A DNA stretch of 64,000 nt from Solea solea (lineage: Eukaryota > Chordata > Actinopteri > Pleuronectiformes > Soleidae). The notes under the pieces were generated by a model. That model had not been told where the DNA came from, searched no databases, and saw nothing but the letters and a program-made list of their open reading frames with translations. The stretch is taken from the NCBI RefSeq assembly GCF_958295425.1, contig NW_026704082.1, forward strand, positions 608,501 to 672,500, written 5' to 3'. Made by a program: the position numbers and the translations under genes. Below are positions 40,272 through 47,441 of the stretch, piece by piece (the first letter of the stretch is position 1; every line of letters begins with the position of its first letter).

Positions 40272-42473
40272 ATGGAAGGAGAATTTGATAGAGAGAAAGA
40301 TGATGGGGGTTGGGGTCCGGCGTTAGGGGGCTGGAAACCCTTTGAAGCACAACTAGAAAATCTGCTTATAGCAGTAGGATCAGTAGCAGACGAAAAAGAC
40401 AAAGATAAAAAGAGGTTAGAAATAAGGGAAAAGGTAGAAATGGTGGTGAAACGAAAGGGCAAGAAAATGTCAGACACAGGTCCGTTAGGGGCCTGGCTGT
40501 GGGAGAAAGTTAAAGAATGTGAAGTAGAAAGAGACGAGACGACAGAGAAGGGACAAAAAGCAGGAAGGCTGCAGAGATCCAGGATCAAGAAGGAAGCGAA
40601 ACAACATGAGGAGGGACGACGGGGTTGGTCAGAACTGGTGGTTTTCTGGCAGAGCATGAGACATCTCCACAAGCATCGAGCCAAATCGGGCGGAAAACAG
40701 ATGGTAATTGCACCTGACACTCCTACATGTCCACCTCCATATGCACCGTCAACACCAGGATTATATCCTACATTATATGTAACTAGTGGTACACTGCAGG
40801 TGGGAAGCACAGAGGACACGACCTCGCAGGACAGTGTTAGTAATTCAGGGACACACGAGACCCAACAATCAACACATACGTCTGTCCCAAAATCAGAACC
40901 CCCATCGCAGGTTACAACAGAGAACTCCTGGTTAAAGACTAACCTTTTCGGGAGTGACACATCTTTTACTCCACTCGACCCATTCTCACAGAGGCGAGAA
41001 AGAGAGCAGCAGACCCCAGGACTGACAACAACAAGTGCTACGAGAGTACGGGATAGTGAATATCGGGTTCCGCCACAAACACATACGCCTGATCAGACAG
41101 GCACAGCCTTATTTAGGGGTAAAGGACAGTGGGAAGGAGAACGGGCGGAAACACCTGTGACTTTTGACTTGCAAGGGGAATGGGAAGAGGGCAATAGATC
41201 TACCTCCCCCTCAGAGATAGAACGACTGAGGAGCCAGAGAAAACAACTACTGGACAGTGTTAACAAAGAAATAGAACTAGTAGAAGCATTGACTGGCTCT
41301 ATAGGACAGAGGGTGCGTCAGCGTCGCACTGAGCAGCGACAACCAGAGCTACAGCACGCATCCGGTAATTATCCGTTGACTTTTGCTCCAGGACACAGAG
41401 ACAAATACCGGCCGTTCGGTATAGGGGACATACAAGCAATAGTGGACAAACTACCACCGGTGGCAGAAGGGGGTAATTTGTGGCTGAGCCAACTAGATTC
41501 GCTGACTGCTGGACAGAGACTGGCCTTAGGAGATTTTAGGGCCATCGCTGGGAGATGCATGACGAGGGGAGACATGACGGACATAGAAACACAGGCTCGC
41601 ACCTACACACAGCCGGACGAACAACCTTTTACTCAGTATAGCACCGCCATAGGGAGAGCTATGAGAGAGAAATATCCGCTACCAAACACCACTGTCATGC
41701 CCAAAATGAGATGGGACCCTAAACAAAACCCTAGGGACTACATTGATAAAGGAAAGGACACCTGGCTTAAATATACAGGGAGTCATCCGGGTAAGGCGGG
41801 GTCACAAAGAGAATGGTTCAGACAGGCCATACTGGAGGGGGTGCCGGAGAATGTCAAACTGGCCATGGTTAACAATCCAGACATGCTAGGCAGTGATTCC
41901 CATGTCTGGGAAAAACATTTAATACATCATCTGTCCCGTGCCCAAGATAGAGCAGAGAGTGAGCAGGAAGATCTGAAGGGCCTACAGGTCCAGTTGCTAA
42001 AATTACAACTGTCAGAAGCCAGGCAGAAAACAAGTGAGAGAAATAAGAAATCACCACAGGAACCAGTCAAGGTCATGGTTGCGGCTGAACAGACGTGCAC
42101 TCCTGATTTATTTCCGGTCCCACCATGGGTACCGCCCCCACATAGGGGAGGAAGAGGTTACGGACGGGGGCCCATGAGGGGAAGGGGCGGTTACAGAGTC
42201 GGAGAAGGAAGGGGCGGTACAGGAAGAGGGCAGCCAGGAGGGGGTGGATGTTTCTACTGTGGGCAACTAGGACACTGGGCTCGTAGTTGCCCCCTCTACA
42301 TGAATGAACCATGGAGTGGGCGGGGGCGAGCAATGGGGAGAGGATATCCGACTCCCTCGCCTACAGGAAGAGCTGGATTTAATACCACAGGTCCAGGCAG
42401 AGCAGGCGAGCACCCACCGGGGCAGGGACAGTACCCACAGTGGGAGGACTGGGAAGGACCTAGTCAACAGTGA
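40272..42473 (+). CDS. gag: Gag polyprotein
   Basis: A 733-residue Gag precursor that would build the particle and package RNA. The ATG at 40272 has G at -3 and +4, a strong start context, and a stop two codons upstream. The N-terminus is MEGEF, so the usual glycine-2 myristoylation signal is absent. Late-domain motifs sit close together: PPPY at residues 154-157 and LYPTL at 164-168. A polar, low-complexity stretch follows, then a charged probable coiled-coil segment around 310-355. Next comes a capsid-like region (about 370-600) ending in a charged helix. An Arg-Gly-rich block (625-659) precedes one CCHC zinc knuckle, C660-C663-H668-C673. The protein ends at UGA (42471-42473), with pol open in the same frame behind it. 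The ORF is intact. Capsid assignment rests on position and general character; the knuckle and late motifs are read directly. Confidence 0.93.
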   Translation: MEGEFDREKDDGGWGPALGGWKPFEAQLENLLIAVGSVADEKDKDKKRLEIREKVEMVVKRKGKKMSDTGPLGAWLWEKVKECEVERDETTEKGQKAGRLQRSRIKKEAKQHEEGRRGWSELVVFWQSMRHLHKHRAKSGGKQMVIAPDTPTCPPPYAPSTPGLYPTLYVTSGTLQVGSTEDTTSQDSVSNSGTHETQQSTHTSVPKSEPPSQVTTENSWLKTNLFGSDTSFTPLDPFSQRREREQQTPGLTTTSATRVRDSEYRVPPQTHTPDQTGTALFRGKGQWEGERAETPVTFDLQGEWEEGNRSTSPSEIERLRSQRKQLLDSVNKEIELVEALTGSIGQRVRQRRTEQRQPELQHASGNYPLTFAPGHRDKYRPFGIGDIQAIVDKLPPVAEGGNLWLSQLDSLTAGQRLALGDFRAIAGRCMTRGDMTDIETQARTYTQPDEQPFTQYSTAIGRAMREKYPLPNTTVMPKMRWDPKQNPRDYIDKGKDTWLKYTGSHPGKAGSQREWFRQAILEGVPENVKLAMVNNPDMLGSDSHVWEKHLIHHLSRAQDRAESEQEDLKGLQVQLLKLQLSEARQKTSERNKKSPQEPVKVMVAAEQTCTPDLFPVPPWVPPPHRGGRGYGRGPMRGRGGYRVGEGRGGTGRGQPGGGGCFYCGQLGHWARSCPLYMNEPWSGRGRAMGRGYPTPSPTGRAGFNTTGPGRAGEHPPGQGQYPQWEDWEGPSQQ
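42249..42290 (+). other. Nucleocapsid CCHC zinc knuckle
   Basis: CX2CX4HX4C reads C-FY-C-GQLG-H-WARS-C at Gag residues 660-673. It would bind genomic RNA for packaging. It follows an RGG-rich block, a combination that adds a second basic RNA-binding surface. Confidence 0.93.
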
Positions 42474-42528
42474 CACACCCCAGGGAGCCACTCAGACAAC
42501 ATCACCACGGCAGAACCAATGTTGTCTG
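42471..42528 (+). promoter_or_regulatory. Gag UGA readthrough site with downstream hairpin
   Basis: Gag ends at UGA (42471-42473), and the same frame remains open through protease and reverse transcriptase. CAGACAACAT (42493-42502) and ATGTTGTCTG (42519-42528) form a perfect 10-bp inverted repeat around a 16-nt loop, starting 19 nt after the UGA. GGCA in the loop (42509-42512) can pair with TGCC at 42550-42553, allowing a pseudoknot. Gammaretroviruses make Gag-Pol by reading through a stop with a downstream pseudoknot, usually at UAG about 8 nt away. The geometry here differs, so the mechanism is inferred. Confidence 0.65.
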
Positions 42529-45500
42529 TGCAAATTGAAACGAACCAAATGCCTTTCTTAGTAGATACAGGGGCCACATGTTCCACGTTAAAAGTTGTGC
42601 CGCCCGGTTCTTTATCAACCAGGAACATTACACTCATGGGCTTCTCTGGGGAGAAACAAACACTGCCGATTACCAAACCCCTGGTGACCCAGGTGGGAAA
42701 ACAAACTGTCACACATCCTTTCGTACATTCTCCGACTGTCCCAATGAACTTACTGGGGAGGGATCTCCTCATTAAGCTGGGAGTGACCATCCTCTGTAGT
42801 GCCGAAGGTCTGATTGTCACCATGCCAGACGGAACGTACCTGCCATGTGTGGGAGAACCCACTACTGGACAATATTTACTCCAGCCGGTGAATGAACAAT
42901 ATGCTGACATTTATTGGGGCCTGTTACAGCCTGACACACCGGAGCAGGGTGGTATCCTCTCGGCTTACCTCCAGTGGAAACCCTGGATCTCCCTTCTCGA
43001 ACCGTACACCTCACCTCCGGATCCCCCACACGTGACACTCTTCTATGACAGATTACAAACCGATTGGTATCAGGAACAGTTTCAGGAACTATTGGAAGGG
43101 CGCGATTGGCAAATTATTACACAAAACATTTATGTAGCACCGGAGGGCGTAGCAGCAGCTGTCAACCTGACCTCTGAGCAGATTCCCTGGTACATGATGG
43201 CAGACGATGCGGCCCCACATGTCTCATTAGCATTACATCCAAAGCATCAGGCTAGAGAATTGGGCAGCATTGTAAAAAGGGCGCTCCTGCAGTCAGATTG
43301 GGTGCAAACACAAATACCACAAGTTCAGTATTCCGCTAAAGCTCAAACGTACCGCATACAGATATCTGGGACAGATAAGATCACTTTAGAGCACACACAA
43401 GTTTCCAGACATCATGGTCGTGAACGCACGGACCACACGGAGGCAGCTGCTCTAATTGACGGCCTCCCTGAACATTTATGGGCACAGGGCCCGACGGATG
43501 TCGGACTGGTTCAGTACGCACCTGTCACGTTTCAGGTGCAGGAAGGGCCACCTCTTTGGATTAGACAGTACCCTCACAAACCCCAGGCAGAACAGGGAAT
43601 CACTGAAACTATTACAGGTCTTTTGCAAAGCGGCGTTTTGGAAATGTCTTGTTCAAATTGGAACACACCCATTTTGCCAGTAGAAAAGAAGGGTACGGGA
43701 AAATATCGCATGGCACATGATCTTAGAGCAATTAATGACATTCTCCGTACCCCTACGGTCCCTGTTCCAAATCCTTACGTGGCATTAACCAACCTAGATC
43801 CCTTGCATCAGTGGTTTACATGTATAGACCTAGCCAACGCATTTTTCTGTCTTCCGCTGGCAGAGGAATGCCGAGACATTTTCTCTTTTACGTTTCAGGG
43901 ACGTCAACTTCGATATACAAGACTCCCACAAGGGTTCGCGCTCTCACCTGGCATTTTTAACCAAGTACTTAAAGACCTACTGAGTGACTGCCCCTTACCT
44001 GACAAAGTGACTCTGGTTCAATATGTCGACGACTTGCTCTTAGCTGCCCCAACTGCTGCCTTATGTCTACAAGCCACACAAAATGTGCTCTCACATTTGG
44101 CTGGGACGGGTTTTAAAGTAAGCAAGGCCAAACTTCAGGTAGCCAGGAAACAGGTTTCGTTTTTGGGGAGACAAATATCACAGAAAGGAACCGGACTGTC
44201 ACCTGCACACAAGTCCAACATATTGCATCATCCTAGGCCTATTCGGGTCAAGGACATGTTGTCGTTTCTGGGACTGACTGGTTATAGTAGGGCTTACATA
44301 GCAAACTATACTGGCCTGACCAGACCTCTGCGTGACTTAGTGAAAGAACAGGGCATGCGCAATCTCACAGCAACTTTGACCTGGACGCAAGCTGCGGAAG
44401 AAGCTTTTATTACCCTTAAGCAGTCACTCTCCACAGCTGCCGACTTAGCTATACCTGACTACAGCTTACCATTTTGCCTGGATGTCTCTGGAACAGACCT
44501 TTGCTCTAACGGCGTACTGTTCCAGAGAAAAGGGGGAGACAGGGTAATACTGATGTATGTTAGCGCACTGCTAGATGACATGGAAAAACGACATCATCAA
44601 TGCACACAACACGCAGCGGGAATAGCCAAGCTCATTCAGAAAACTGCACACATTGTCATGGGACATCAATTACAGATTTTGACCACACACAGTGTCGTTG
44701 CATATGTAAATTCACAAACATTTACATTAACAGCACTGAGACAGAGACGACTGAGCAGAATCCTCGAAGCTCCAAATTTGACCTTCACCCATGAAGGCAT
44801 AAATATGGCAGACCAGATTGGGTCAGGAGAGCCGCATGAATGTACGGACAGAATACATAAGGACGAAAAAATCAGACCTGACTTACAAGCTGAACAGATA
44901 GCGGGGGCTAGAGACCTGTACACTGACGGATGTTGTTTCAGACATGACCAGAAGGGACTGAAAGCCGCCTTTGCGGTGGTGGAAGACGTACAAGGGAAGC
45001 TGATCACAAGACAAGCAGAGGCAGTACAGGGACAGCAATCTGCACAAAGAGCAGAGGTGTTAGCTGTAATAGCAGCACTAAAAATAGGTCAGGGACAGGA
45101 AGTCAACATCTATACAGACTCAGCTTATGCGGCAGGAGCGGTACATGTGGAACTGAAACAGTGGTTAAGAGCAGGGTTCCTAACCGCAACCAACAAACCA
45201 ATCAAACATGAGACTGAGATGAGAGACCTAGCAGAAGCATTATTGCTCCCCAGCAGGGTGGCAGTTATTAAATGTAAGGGCCACGACAAAGCTAACACCC
45301 ATATCAGACGAGGCAATGACGCAGCAGACAAAGCAGCTAAAGAAGCAGCAGGATATGAGGTGAGAGCTATTTTGATGTGTTCAGAGGGAGAAGAGACTCC
45401 AGACATGAGCATATTAATAGCAGGACAGGCAGCTGCATCACCACAGGAGAAAACATTATGGAAAGCAAGGGGGGCAACAGAAGTACAGGGACTTTGGAGA

Positions 45501-45761
45501 GGCCCGGATGGCCGACCAATATTGCCCCCGGGCGCTAGGCAAACAGCTTTGGCGGAAGCACATGGAGTGGGACATGCGGGGGTTGCTCAAATGATGAAAA
45601 ATCTGGAGCACTGGTGGCATCCCTTTCTAAAAGACATGGCTAAACATTGGGTCAGCTCATGTAACAGCTGTATACAGTACAATGTCAGACCAACAGTGAA
45701 ACCACACCCTGGACGTTACCCATTGGAGGTAAAAGCAGGGAAAGAGATCATTATAGACTAA
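42474..45761 (+). CDS. pol: Pol polyprotein, up to an in-frame stop in integrase
   Basis: Pro-Pol is in the gag frame and would be made by readthrough of the gag UGA; the first ATG in the frame is 42519, and residues below count from it. The order is: protease with DTGA at 16-19 and LLGRDLL near 77-83; an extra module with H171-V-T-L and H234-V-S-L; reverse transcriptase with catalytic D437, LPQG 469-472 and YVDD 502-505; a connection region; RNase H with D803, E846, D867 and D934; and the integrase zinc domain H1015, H1019, C1048, C1051. Translation ends at TAA 45759-45761 directly after D1080, the first integrase catalytic Asp, and the same frame reopens at once downstream. All RT and RNase H catalytic residues are present. 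Best match by motif and order is a ZFERV-like class I Pol. The products would be cleaved by the viral protease and act in the particle. Confidence 0.93.
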   Translation, partial: HTPGSHSDNITTAEPMLSVQIETNQMPFLVDTGATCSTLKVVPPGSLSTRNITLMGFSGEKQTLPITKPLVTQVGKQTVTHPFVHSPTVPMNLLGRDLLIKLGVTILCSAEGLIVTMPDGTYLPCVGEPTTGQYLLQPVNEQYADIYWGLLQPDTPEQGGILSAYLQWKPWISLLEPYTSPPDPPHVTLFYDRLQTDWYQEQFQELLEGRDWQIITQNIYVAPEGVAAAVNLTSEQIPWYMMADDAAPHVSLALHPKHQARELGSIVKRALLQSDWVQTQIPQVQYSAKAQTYRIQISGTDKITLEHTQVSRHHGRERTDHTEAAALIDGLPEHLWAQGPTDVGLVQYAPVTFQVQEGPPLWIRQYPHKPQAEQGITETITGLLQSGVLEMSCSNWNTPILPVEKKGTGKYRMAHDLRAINDILRTPTVPVPNPYVALTNLDPLHQWFTCIDLANAFFCLPLAEECRDIFSFTFQGRQLRYTRLPQGFALSPGIFNQVLKDLLSDCPLPDKVTLVQYVDDLLLAAPTAALCLQATQNVLSHLAGTGFKVSKAKLQVARKQVSFLGRQISQKGTGLSPAHKSNILHHPRPIRVKDMLSFLGLTGYSRAYIANYTGLTRPLRDLVKEQGMRNLTATLTWTQAAEEAFITLKQSLSTAADLAIPDYSLPFCLDVSGTDLCSNGVLFQRKGGDRVILMYVSALLDDMEKRHHQCTQHAAGIAKLIQKTAHIVMGHQLQILTTHSVVAYVNSQTFTLTALRQRRLSRILEAPNLTFTHEGINMADQIGSGEPHECTDRIHKDEKIRPDLQAEQIAGARDLYTDGCCFRHDQKGLKAAFAVVEDVQGKLITRQAEAVQGQQSAQRAEVLAVIAALKIGQGQEVNIYTDSAYAAGAVHVELKQWLRAGFLTATNKPIKHETEMRDLAEALLLPSRVAVIKCKGHDKANTHIRRGNDAADKAAKEAAGYEVRAILMCSEGEETPDMSILIAGQAAASPQEKTLWKARGATEVQGLWRGPDGRPILPPGARQTALAEAHGVGHAGVAQMMKNLEHWWHPFLKDMAKHWVSSCNSCIQYNVRPTVKPHPGRYPLEVKAGKEIIID
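42519..42848 (+). other. pro: Retroviral aspartic protease domain
   Basis: Retropepsin signature: LVDTGA with the catalytic Asp at 42564-42566, and the C-terminal NLLGRDLL helix motif near 42746-42770. The active enzyme is a dimer and cuts Gag and Gag-Pol. The 3' boundary is approximate. Confidence 0.88.
43000..43330 (+). other. 2H phosphoesterase-like module inserted between PR and RT
   Basis: Pol residues about 160-270 lie between protease and RT, where gammaretroviruses such as MLV have little sequence. Two matching motifs stand out: PPHVTLFYD with H171 (43029-43031) and APHVSLALH with H234 (43218-43220), each His-x-Thr/Ser-hydrophobic and each preceded by Pro, 62 residues apart. Paired HxT/S motifs define the 2H phosphoesterases (LigT, CNPase, coronavirus ns2, rotavirus VP3), which cleave cyclic or 2',5'-linked phosphodiesters. 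The superfamily has been reported in polyproteins of some retroviruses. The usual spacing is nearer 80 residues, so the fold is not certain. Activity is unknown. Confidence 0.55.
43540..44350 (+). other. Reverse transcriptase domain
   Basis: Fingers and palm are clear: an entry motif around QYPHKPQA, WNTPILPVEKK, catalytic Asp in CIDLANAFF (codon 43827), LPQGFALSPG (43923 onward) and YVDD (44022-44033), then the FLGLTGYSR segment. The valine in YVDD is the usual retroviral choice. No frameshift is seen. It would copy genomic RNA into DNA from a tRNA-Pro primer. Edges are approximate. Confidence 0.93.
44900..45360 (+). other. RNase H domain
   Basis: All four metal-binding acidic residues are present: Asp in YTDGCC (44925), Glu in RAEVLA (45054), Asp in YTDSAY (45117) and Asp in GNDAAD (45318). 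The enzyme would remove the RNA strand during reverse transcription. It lies between the RT connection region and the integrase zinc domain. Confidence 0.92.
45561..45671 (+). other. Integrase N-terminal HHCC zinc domain
   Basis: HGVGH (His codons 45561 and 45573) and CNSC (Cys codons 45660 and 45669) form the HX3H...CX2C zinc site that precedes the catalytic core of retroviral integrases. It sits just upstream of the interrupting TAA. Confidence 0.9.
45759..45761 (+). other. In-frame TAA interrupting integrase
   Basis: The stop follows immediately after the first catalytic Asp (codon 45756-45758) of the DDE core. The frame continues open on the other side to 46613 with the remaining catalytic residues intact. 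No indel is involved. With identical LTRs, the change is probably recent or was present in a copy mobilised in trans; programmed readthrough is less likely at TAA. A sequencing error remains possible. Confidence 0.9.
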
Positions 45762-46613
45762 ACAGACATGATCACAGTGGTGCGAGGGTACAGGTATGTT
45801 TTGATGTGTGTGGATGCGTACACAGGGTGGCCAGAGGCGTGGCCAACAAAGAAAGAAGATGGTAAGTCGGTGATAAAGTTCCTGATTAATCATTACATTC
45901 CTAGGCATGGGTTTCCGGAGAGAATCAGATCAGATAACGGCACTCATTTTAAAAATCAAGATCTGCAACAAGTTGAAGCAATGTTGGGGTTGACACATAG
46001 GTTTGGCACTGTGTATCACCCTCAATCACAAGGAAAAGTGGAACGAATGAATCAGACGGTTAAGACCAAATTGGCTAAAATCTGTGCACAGACCAAACTG
46101 AATTGGGTAGATGCATTACCACTTGCCTTAATGTCGATCCGGAGCTCAGTCAACCAATCTACCAGGTTTACTCCACACGAACTCCAAACAGGAAGGGCAT
46201 TTCCAGGTCCCCAATCAAAGCTGCCGGTCACAAAAACGGATGACCAAAATCTAACCAACCGAGAGTATTTCCATGAACTTCAAAGTCTCGTTACAGCATT
46301 TGCAAAACAGGTGACGGACAGCAGAGGAGAGACCCAGACCACATCACCTCCTGAAGCTGAGTGGGTGCTGCTAAGGGTCATCAAAAGGAAGTGGGCCGAA
46401 CCACGTTGGACGGGGCCGTTCCAGGTGACTGAGAGGACATCACATGCAGTCCGCCTGAAAGGCAAAGGCGACACTTGGTTTCATTGGAGCCAGTGCGCCG
46501 CAGCAGAAGAACCCCAGCGCTCATTGGCTGAAATACATCAAGCGCTGAAAGAATCGTGTACTGTATCGGCGGATACAGGTGAAAAGACCACCGACCAACA
46601 AGGGGCAGAATAA
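45762..46613 (+). CDS. pol: Pol 3' part: integrase core and C-terminal domain, cut off by the TAA
   Basis: This continues the pol frame after the TAA; the first ATG is 45768, giving 281 codons. Counting from that ATG, the second catalytic Asp is D56 in RSDNGTHF and the Glu is E92 in GKVERMN, with the canonical 35 residues between them. The C-terminal half has the WTGPF motif (GPY/F module typical of gammaretroviral and chromovirus-like integrases) followed by a HWSQC segment. The first catalytic Asp lies upstream of the stop, so neither piece alone has a full DDE triad. There is no reason to expect independent translation of this part; it is best read as the detached end of pol. The ORF ends at TAA 46611-46613, and no env follows. 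Confidence 0.88.
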   Translation, partial: TDMITVVRGYRYVLMCVDAYTGWPEAWPTKKEDGKSVIKFLINHYIPRHGFPERIRSDNGTHFKNQDLQQVEAMLGLTHRFGTVYHPQSQGKVERMNQTVKTKLAKICAQTKLNWVDALPLALMSIRSSVNQSTRFTPHELQTGRAFPGPQSKLPVTKTDDQNLTNREYFHELQSLVTAFAKQVTDSRGETQTTSPPEAEWVLLRVIKRKWAEPRWTGPFQVTERTSHAVRLKGKGDTWFHWSQCAAAEEPQRSLAEIHQALKESCTVSADTGEKTTDQQGAE

Positions 46614-46700
46614 TCCCCTGGTGGCACTAGAGGACAGGGTAGTACACCCGAGCTCTATAAATTATTTCCAACATCACACGGCATCCGGTCCGCGCACCTG

Positions 46701-46709
46701 AAAAGGGGG
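46701..46709 (+). other. Second polypurine-tract-like sequence
   Basis: AAAAGGGGG closely resembles the PPT at 46963-46970 and lies about 260 bp upstream of it, in a purine-rich run (46700-46719). It could be a second plus-strand primer site, or mark a former U3 or env boundary. Confidence 0.4.
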
Positions 46710-46768
46710 TAGGGTGAAATCAGCGCCTCCCTCCGACGAGTAGTGTGCCAAACTACCAGCTCATCCTG

Positions 46769-46876
46769 ATGACGTCGTGCCAACTCAATTTCTTTATTGT
46801 ACTGATTGTCATACTCATAATAACTTTTGCTGGTGCTCTACTTAAGCTTGCTCTTACAGGGCACACCCGATTGTAA
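46769..46876 (+). CDS. Small putative single-pass membrane protein (35 aa)
   Basis: An ATG at 46769 opens a 35-codon frame ending TAA at 46874-46876. After a short polar start (MTSCQLN), about 20 residues are strongly hydrophobic (FFIVLIVILIITFAGALL), followed by a short tail with Lys, His and Arg. The frame is open upstream only to 46718, so no large env remains. It may be a relic of the Env transmembrane anchor, a small accessory membrane protein, or chance. No family is recognised. A spliced RNA would be needed to express it, but the only good acceptor seen lies inside its 3' end. Confidence 0.3.
   Translation: MTSCQLNFFIVLIVILIITFAGALLKLALTGHTRL
46845..46860 (+). promoter_or_regulatory. 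Candidate splice acceptor near the 3' end
   Basis: AGCTTGCTCTTACAG|G has a moderate pyrimidine tract and a CAG|G acceptor, with the cut after 46859. Joined to the donor at 39285 it would give a very short subgenomic RNA. It may be the remnant of an env acceptor. Confidence 0.35.
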
Positions 46877-46961
46877 AATGTTATTGTTTGGAAGGTGGAA
46901 GCCATTACTGTGTGATGTTTTCTTGTTTTTTCTTGTTTTATCGAGCTCTTTTGTAGAGCTC

Positions 46962-46972
46962 GAAAGGGGGAA
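46962..46972 (+). other. Polypurine tract for plus-strand priming
   Basis: GAAAGGGGGAA ends two bases before the 3' LTR (46974), the standard place for a retroviral PPT. The AT directly before the LTR mirrors the AT after the 5' LTR. Confidence 0.9.
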
Positions 46973-46973
46973 T

Positions 46974-47441
46974 TGTGAGCACAGAACATATAATACACAT
47001 AGTTACACTTTCTCAAAAACACCCTAGTCGCACGAACATGACTTTAACTGAACTTGTTCACATATACTTGTTGAAGCAGTCACACACACACACACCCTCA
47101 CAAATGACCTTGGGTAGGTCACGCACCCACACACATCCTCACAAACGGCCTTGGGTACCATGCACCACTCTCCCTAACTTCTGCCTCCTGTTTTTCATGC
47201 TACATTGACGCACACACAAATAAGGCGGCGACTCACCTGAAGACTATATAGGATAACACCCCTAGACATGAGCAGACTCTTCTTGTACACGACATTGATA
47301 CATGTACTGTACTTGAACTATTCTCCGCACTTTGCAAACTGCGCAATAAATCTGTATAATTCTTACTCCGTCTTCTCCTGGTCCTCCTTTCACCGCATCA
47401 ACGGACTCGGACAAAAGGCAAACGGCTGTTTGACCTCAACA
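46974..47441 (+). repeat. 3' LTR (468 bp)
   Basis: Same length as the 5' LTR, with no difference found by eye, offset by 8266 bp. Matching elements are the everted AGGTCA repeat at 47105-47121, TATA at 47245-47250 and AATAAA at 47345-47350, which would end proviral transcripts. Identity of the two LTRs points to a recent insertion or later gene conversion. Confidence 0.96.
47345..47350 (+). terminator. Polyadenylation signal of the proviral transcript
   Basis: AATAAA in R of the 3' LTR, in the same context as in the 5' LTR. Cleavage is expected 10-30 bp downstream. Confidence 0.75.

Larger units (their letters stand above)
46614..46973 (+). other. Short env-less 3' region
   Basis: Only 360 bp separate the end of pol from the 3' LTR, far too little for an env gene. 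It holds a PPT-like tract (46700-46709), a 35-codon ORF with a hydrophobic segment (46769-46876), a candidate splice acceptor (46858-46859) and the real PPT beside the LTR. GAGCTC occurs twice (46943-46948 and 46956-46961), forming a short hairpin just before the PPT. Confidence 0.8.
38708..47441 (+). mobile_element. Env-less class I endogenous retrovirus, full provirus
   Basis: A complete LTR-to-LTR provirus of 8734 bp: 5' LTR, tRNA-Pro-like PBS, long leader, gag, UGA, pro-RT-RNaseH-IN, short 3' region, PPT and 3' LTR. The LTRs begin TGT and end ACA, and the preserved junction bases extend the inverted ends to ATTGT/ACAAT. Same-frame gag and pol separated by one stop, the LLGRDLL protease motif, YVDD reverse transcriptase, tRNA-Pro PBS and GPF-type integrase C-terminus place it with gamma/epsilon-like (class I) elements, probably ZFERV-related fish elements. 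The LTRs appear identical, so insertion was recent. Integrase has an in-frame TAA and no env is present, so this copy is not expected to be autonomous. Base composition changes abruptly from the AT-rich satellite at both edges. Confidence 0.95.

Noticed and set aside
40265..40960. 231-codon minus-strand ORF opposite gag
   Set aside because: It lies wholly antisense to the clear gag ORF, with Ser/Phe/Cys-rich low-complexity content typical of a shadow frame.
42304..42561. 85-codon + strand ORF across the gag-pol junction
   Set aside because: It is in the +1 frame relative to gag. Pol is already in the gag frame, so no frameshift product is needed, and it has no recognisable motif.
45759..45767. 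Programmed readthrough of the TAA in integrase
   Set aside because: TAA is the least leaky stop, no obvious stimulatory structure was noticed after it, and it sits inside a catalytic core; a disabling mutation is simpler.
46614..46973. A degraded env gene
   Set aside because: The space is only 360 bp. No surface-unit or fusion-peptide sequence was found, only one hydrophobic segment that could be an anchor relic.
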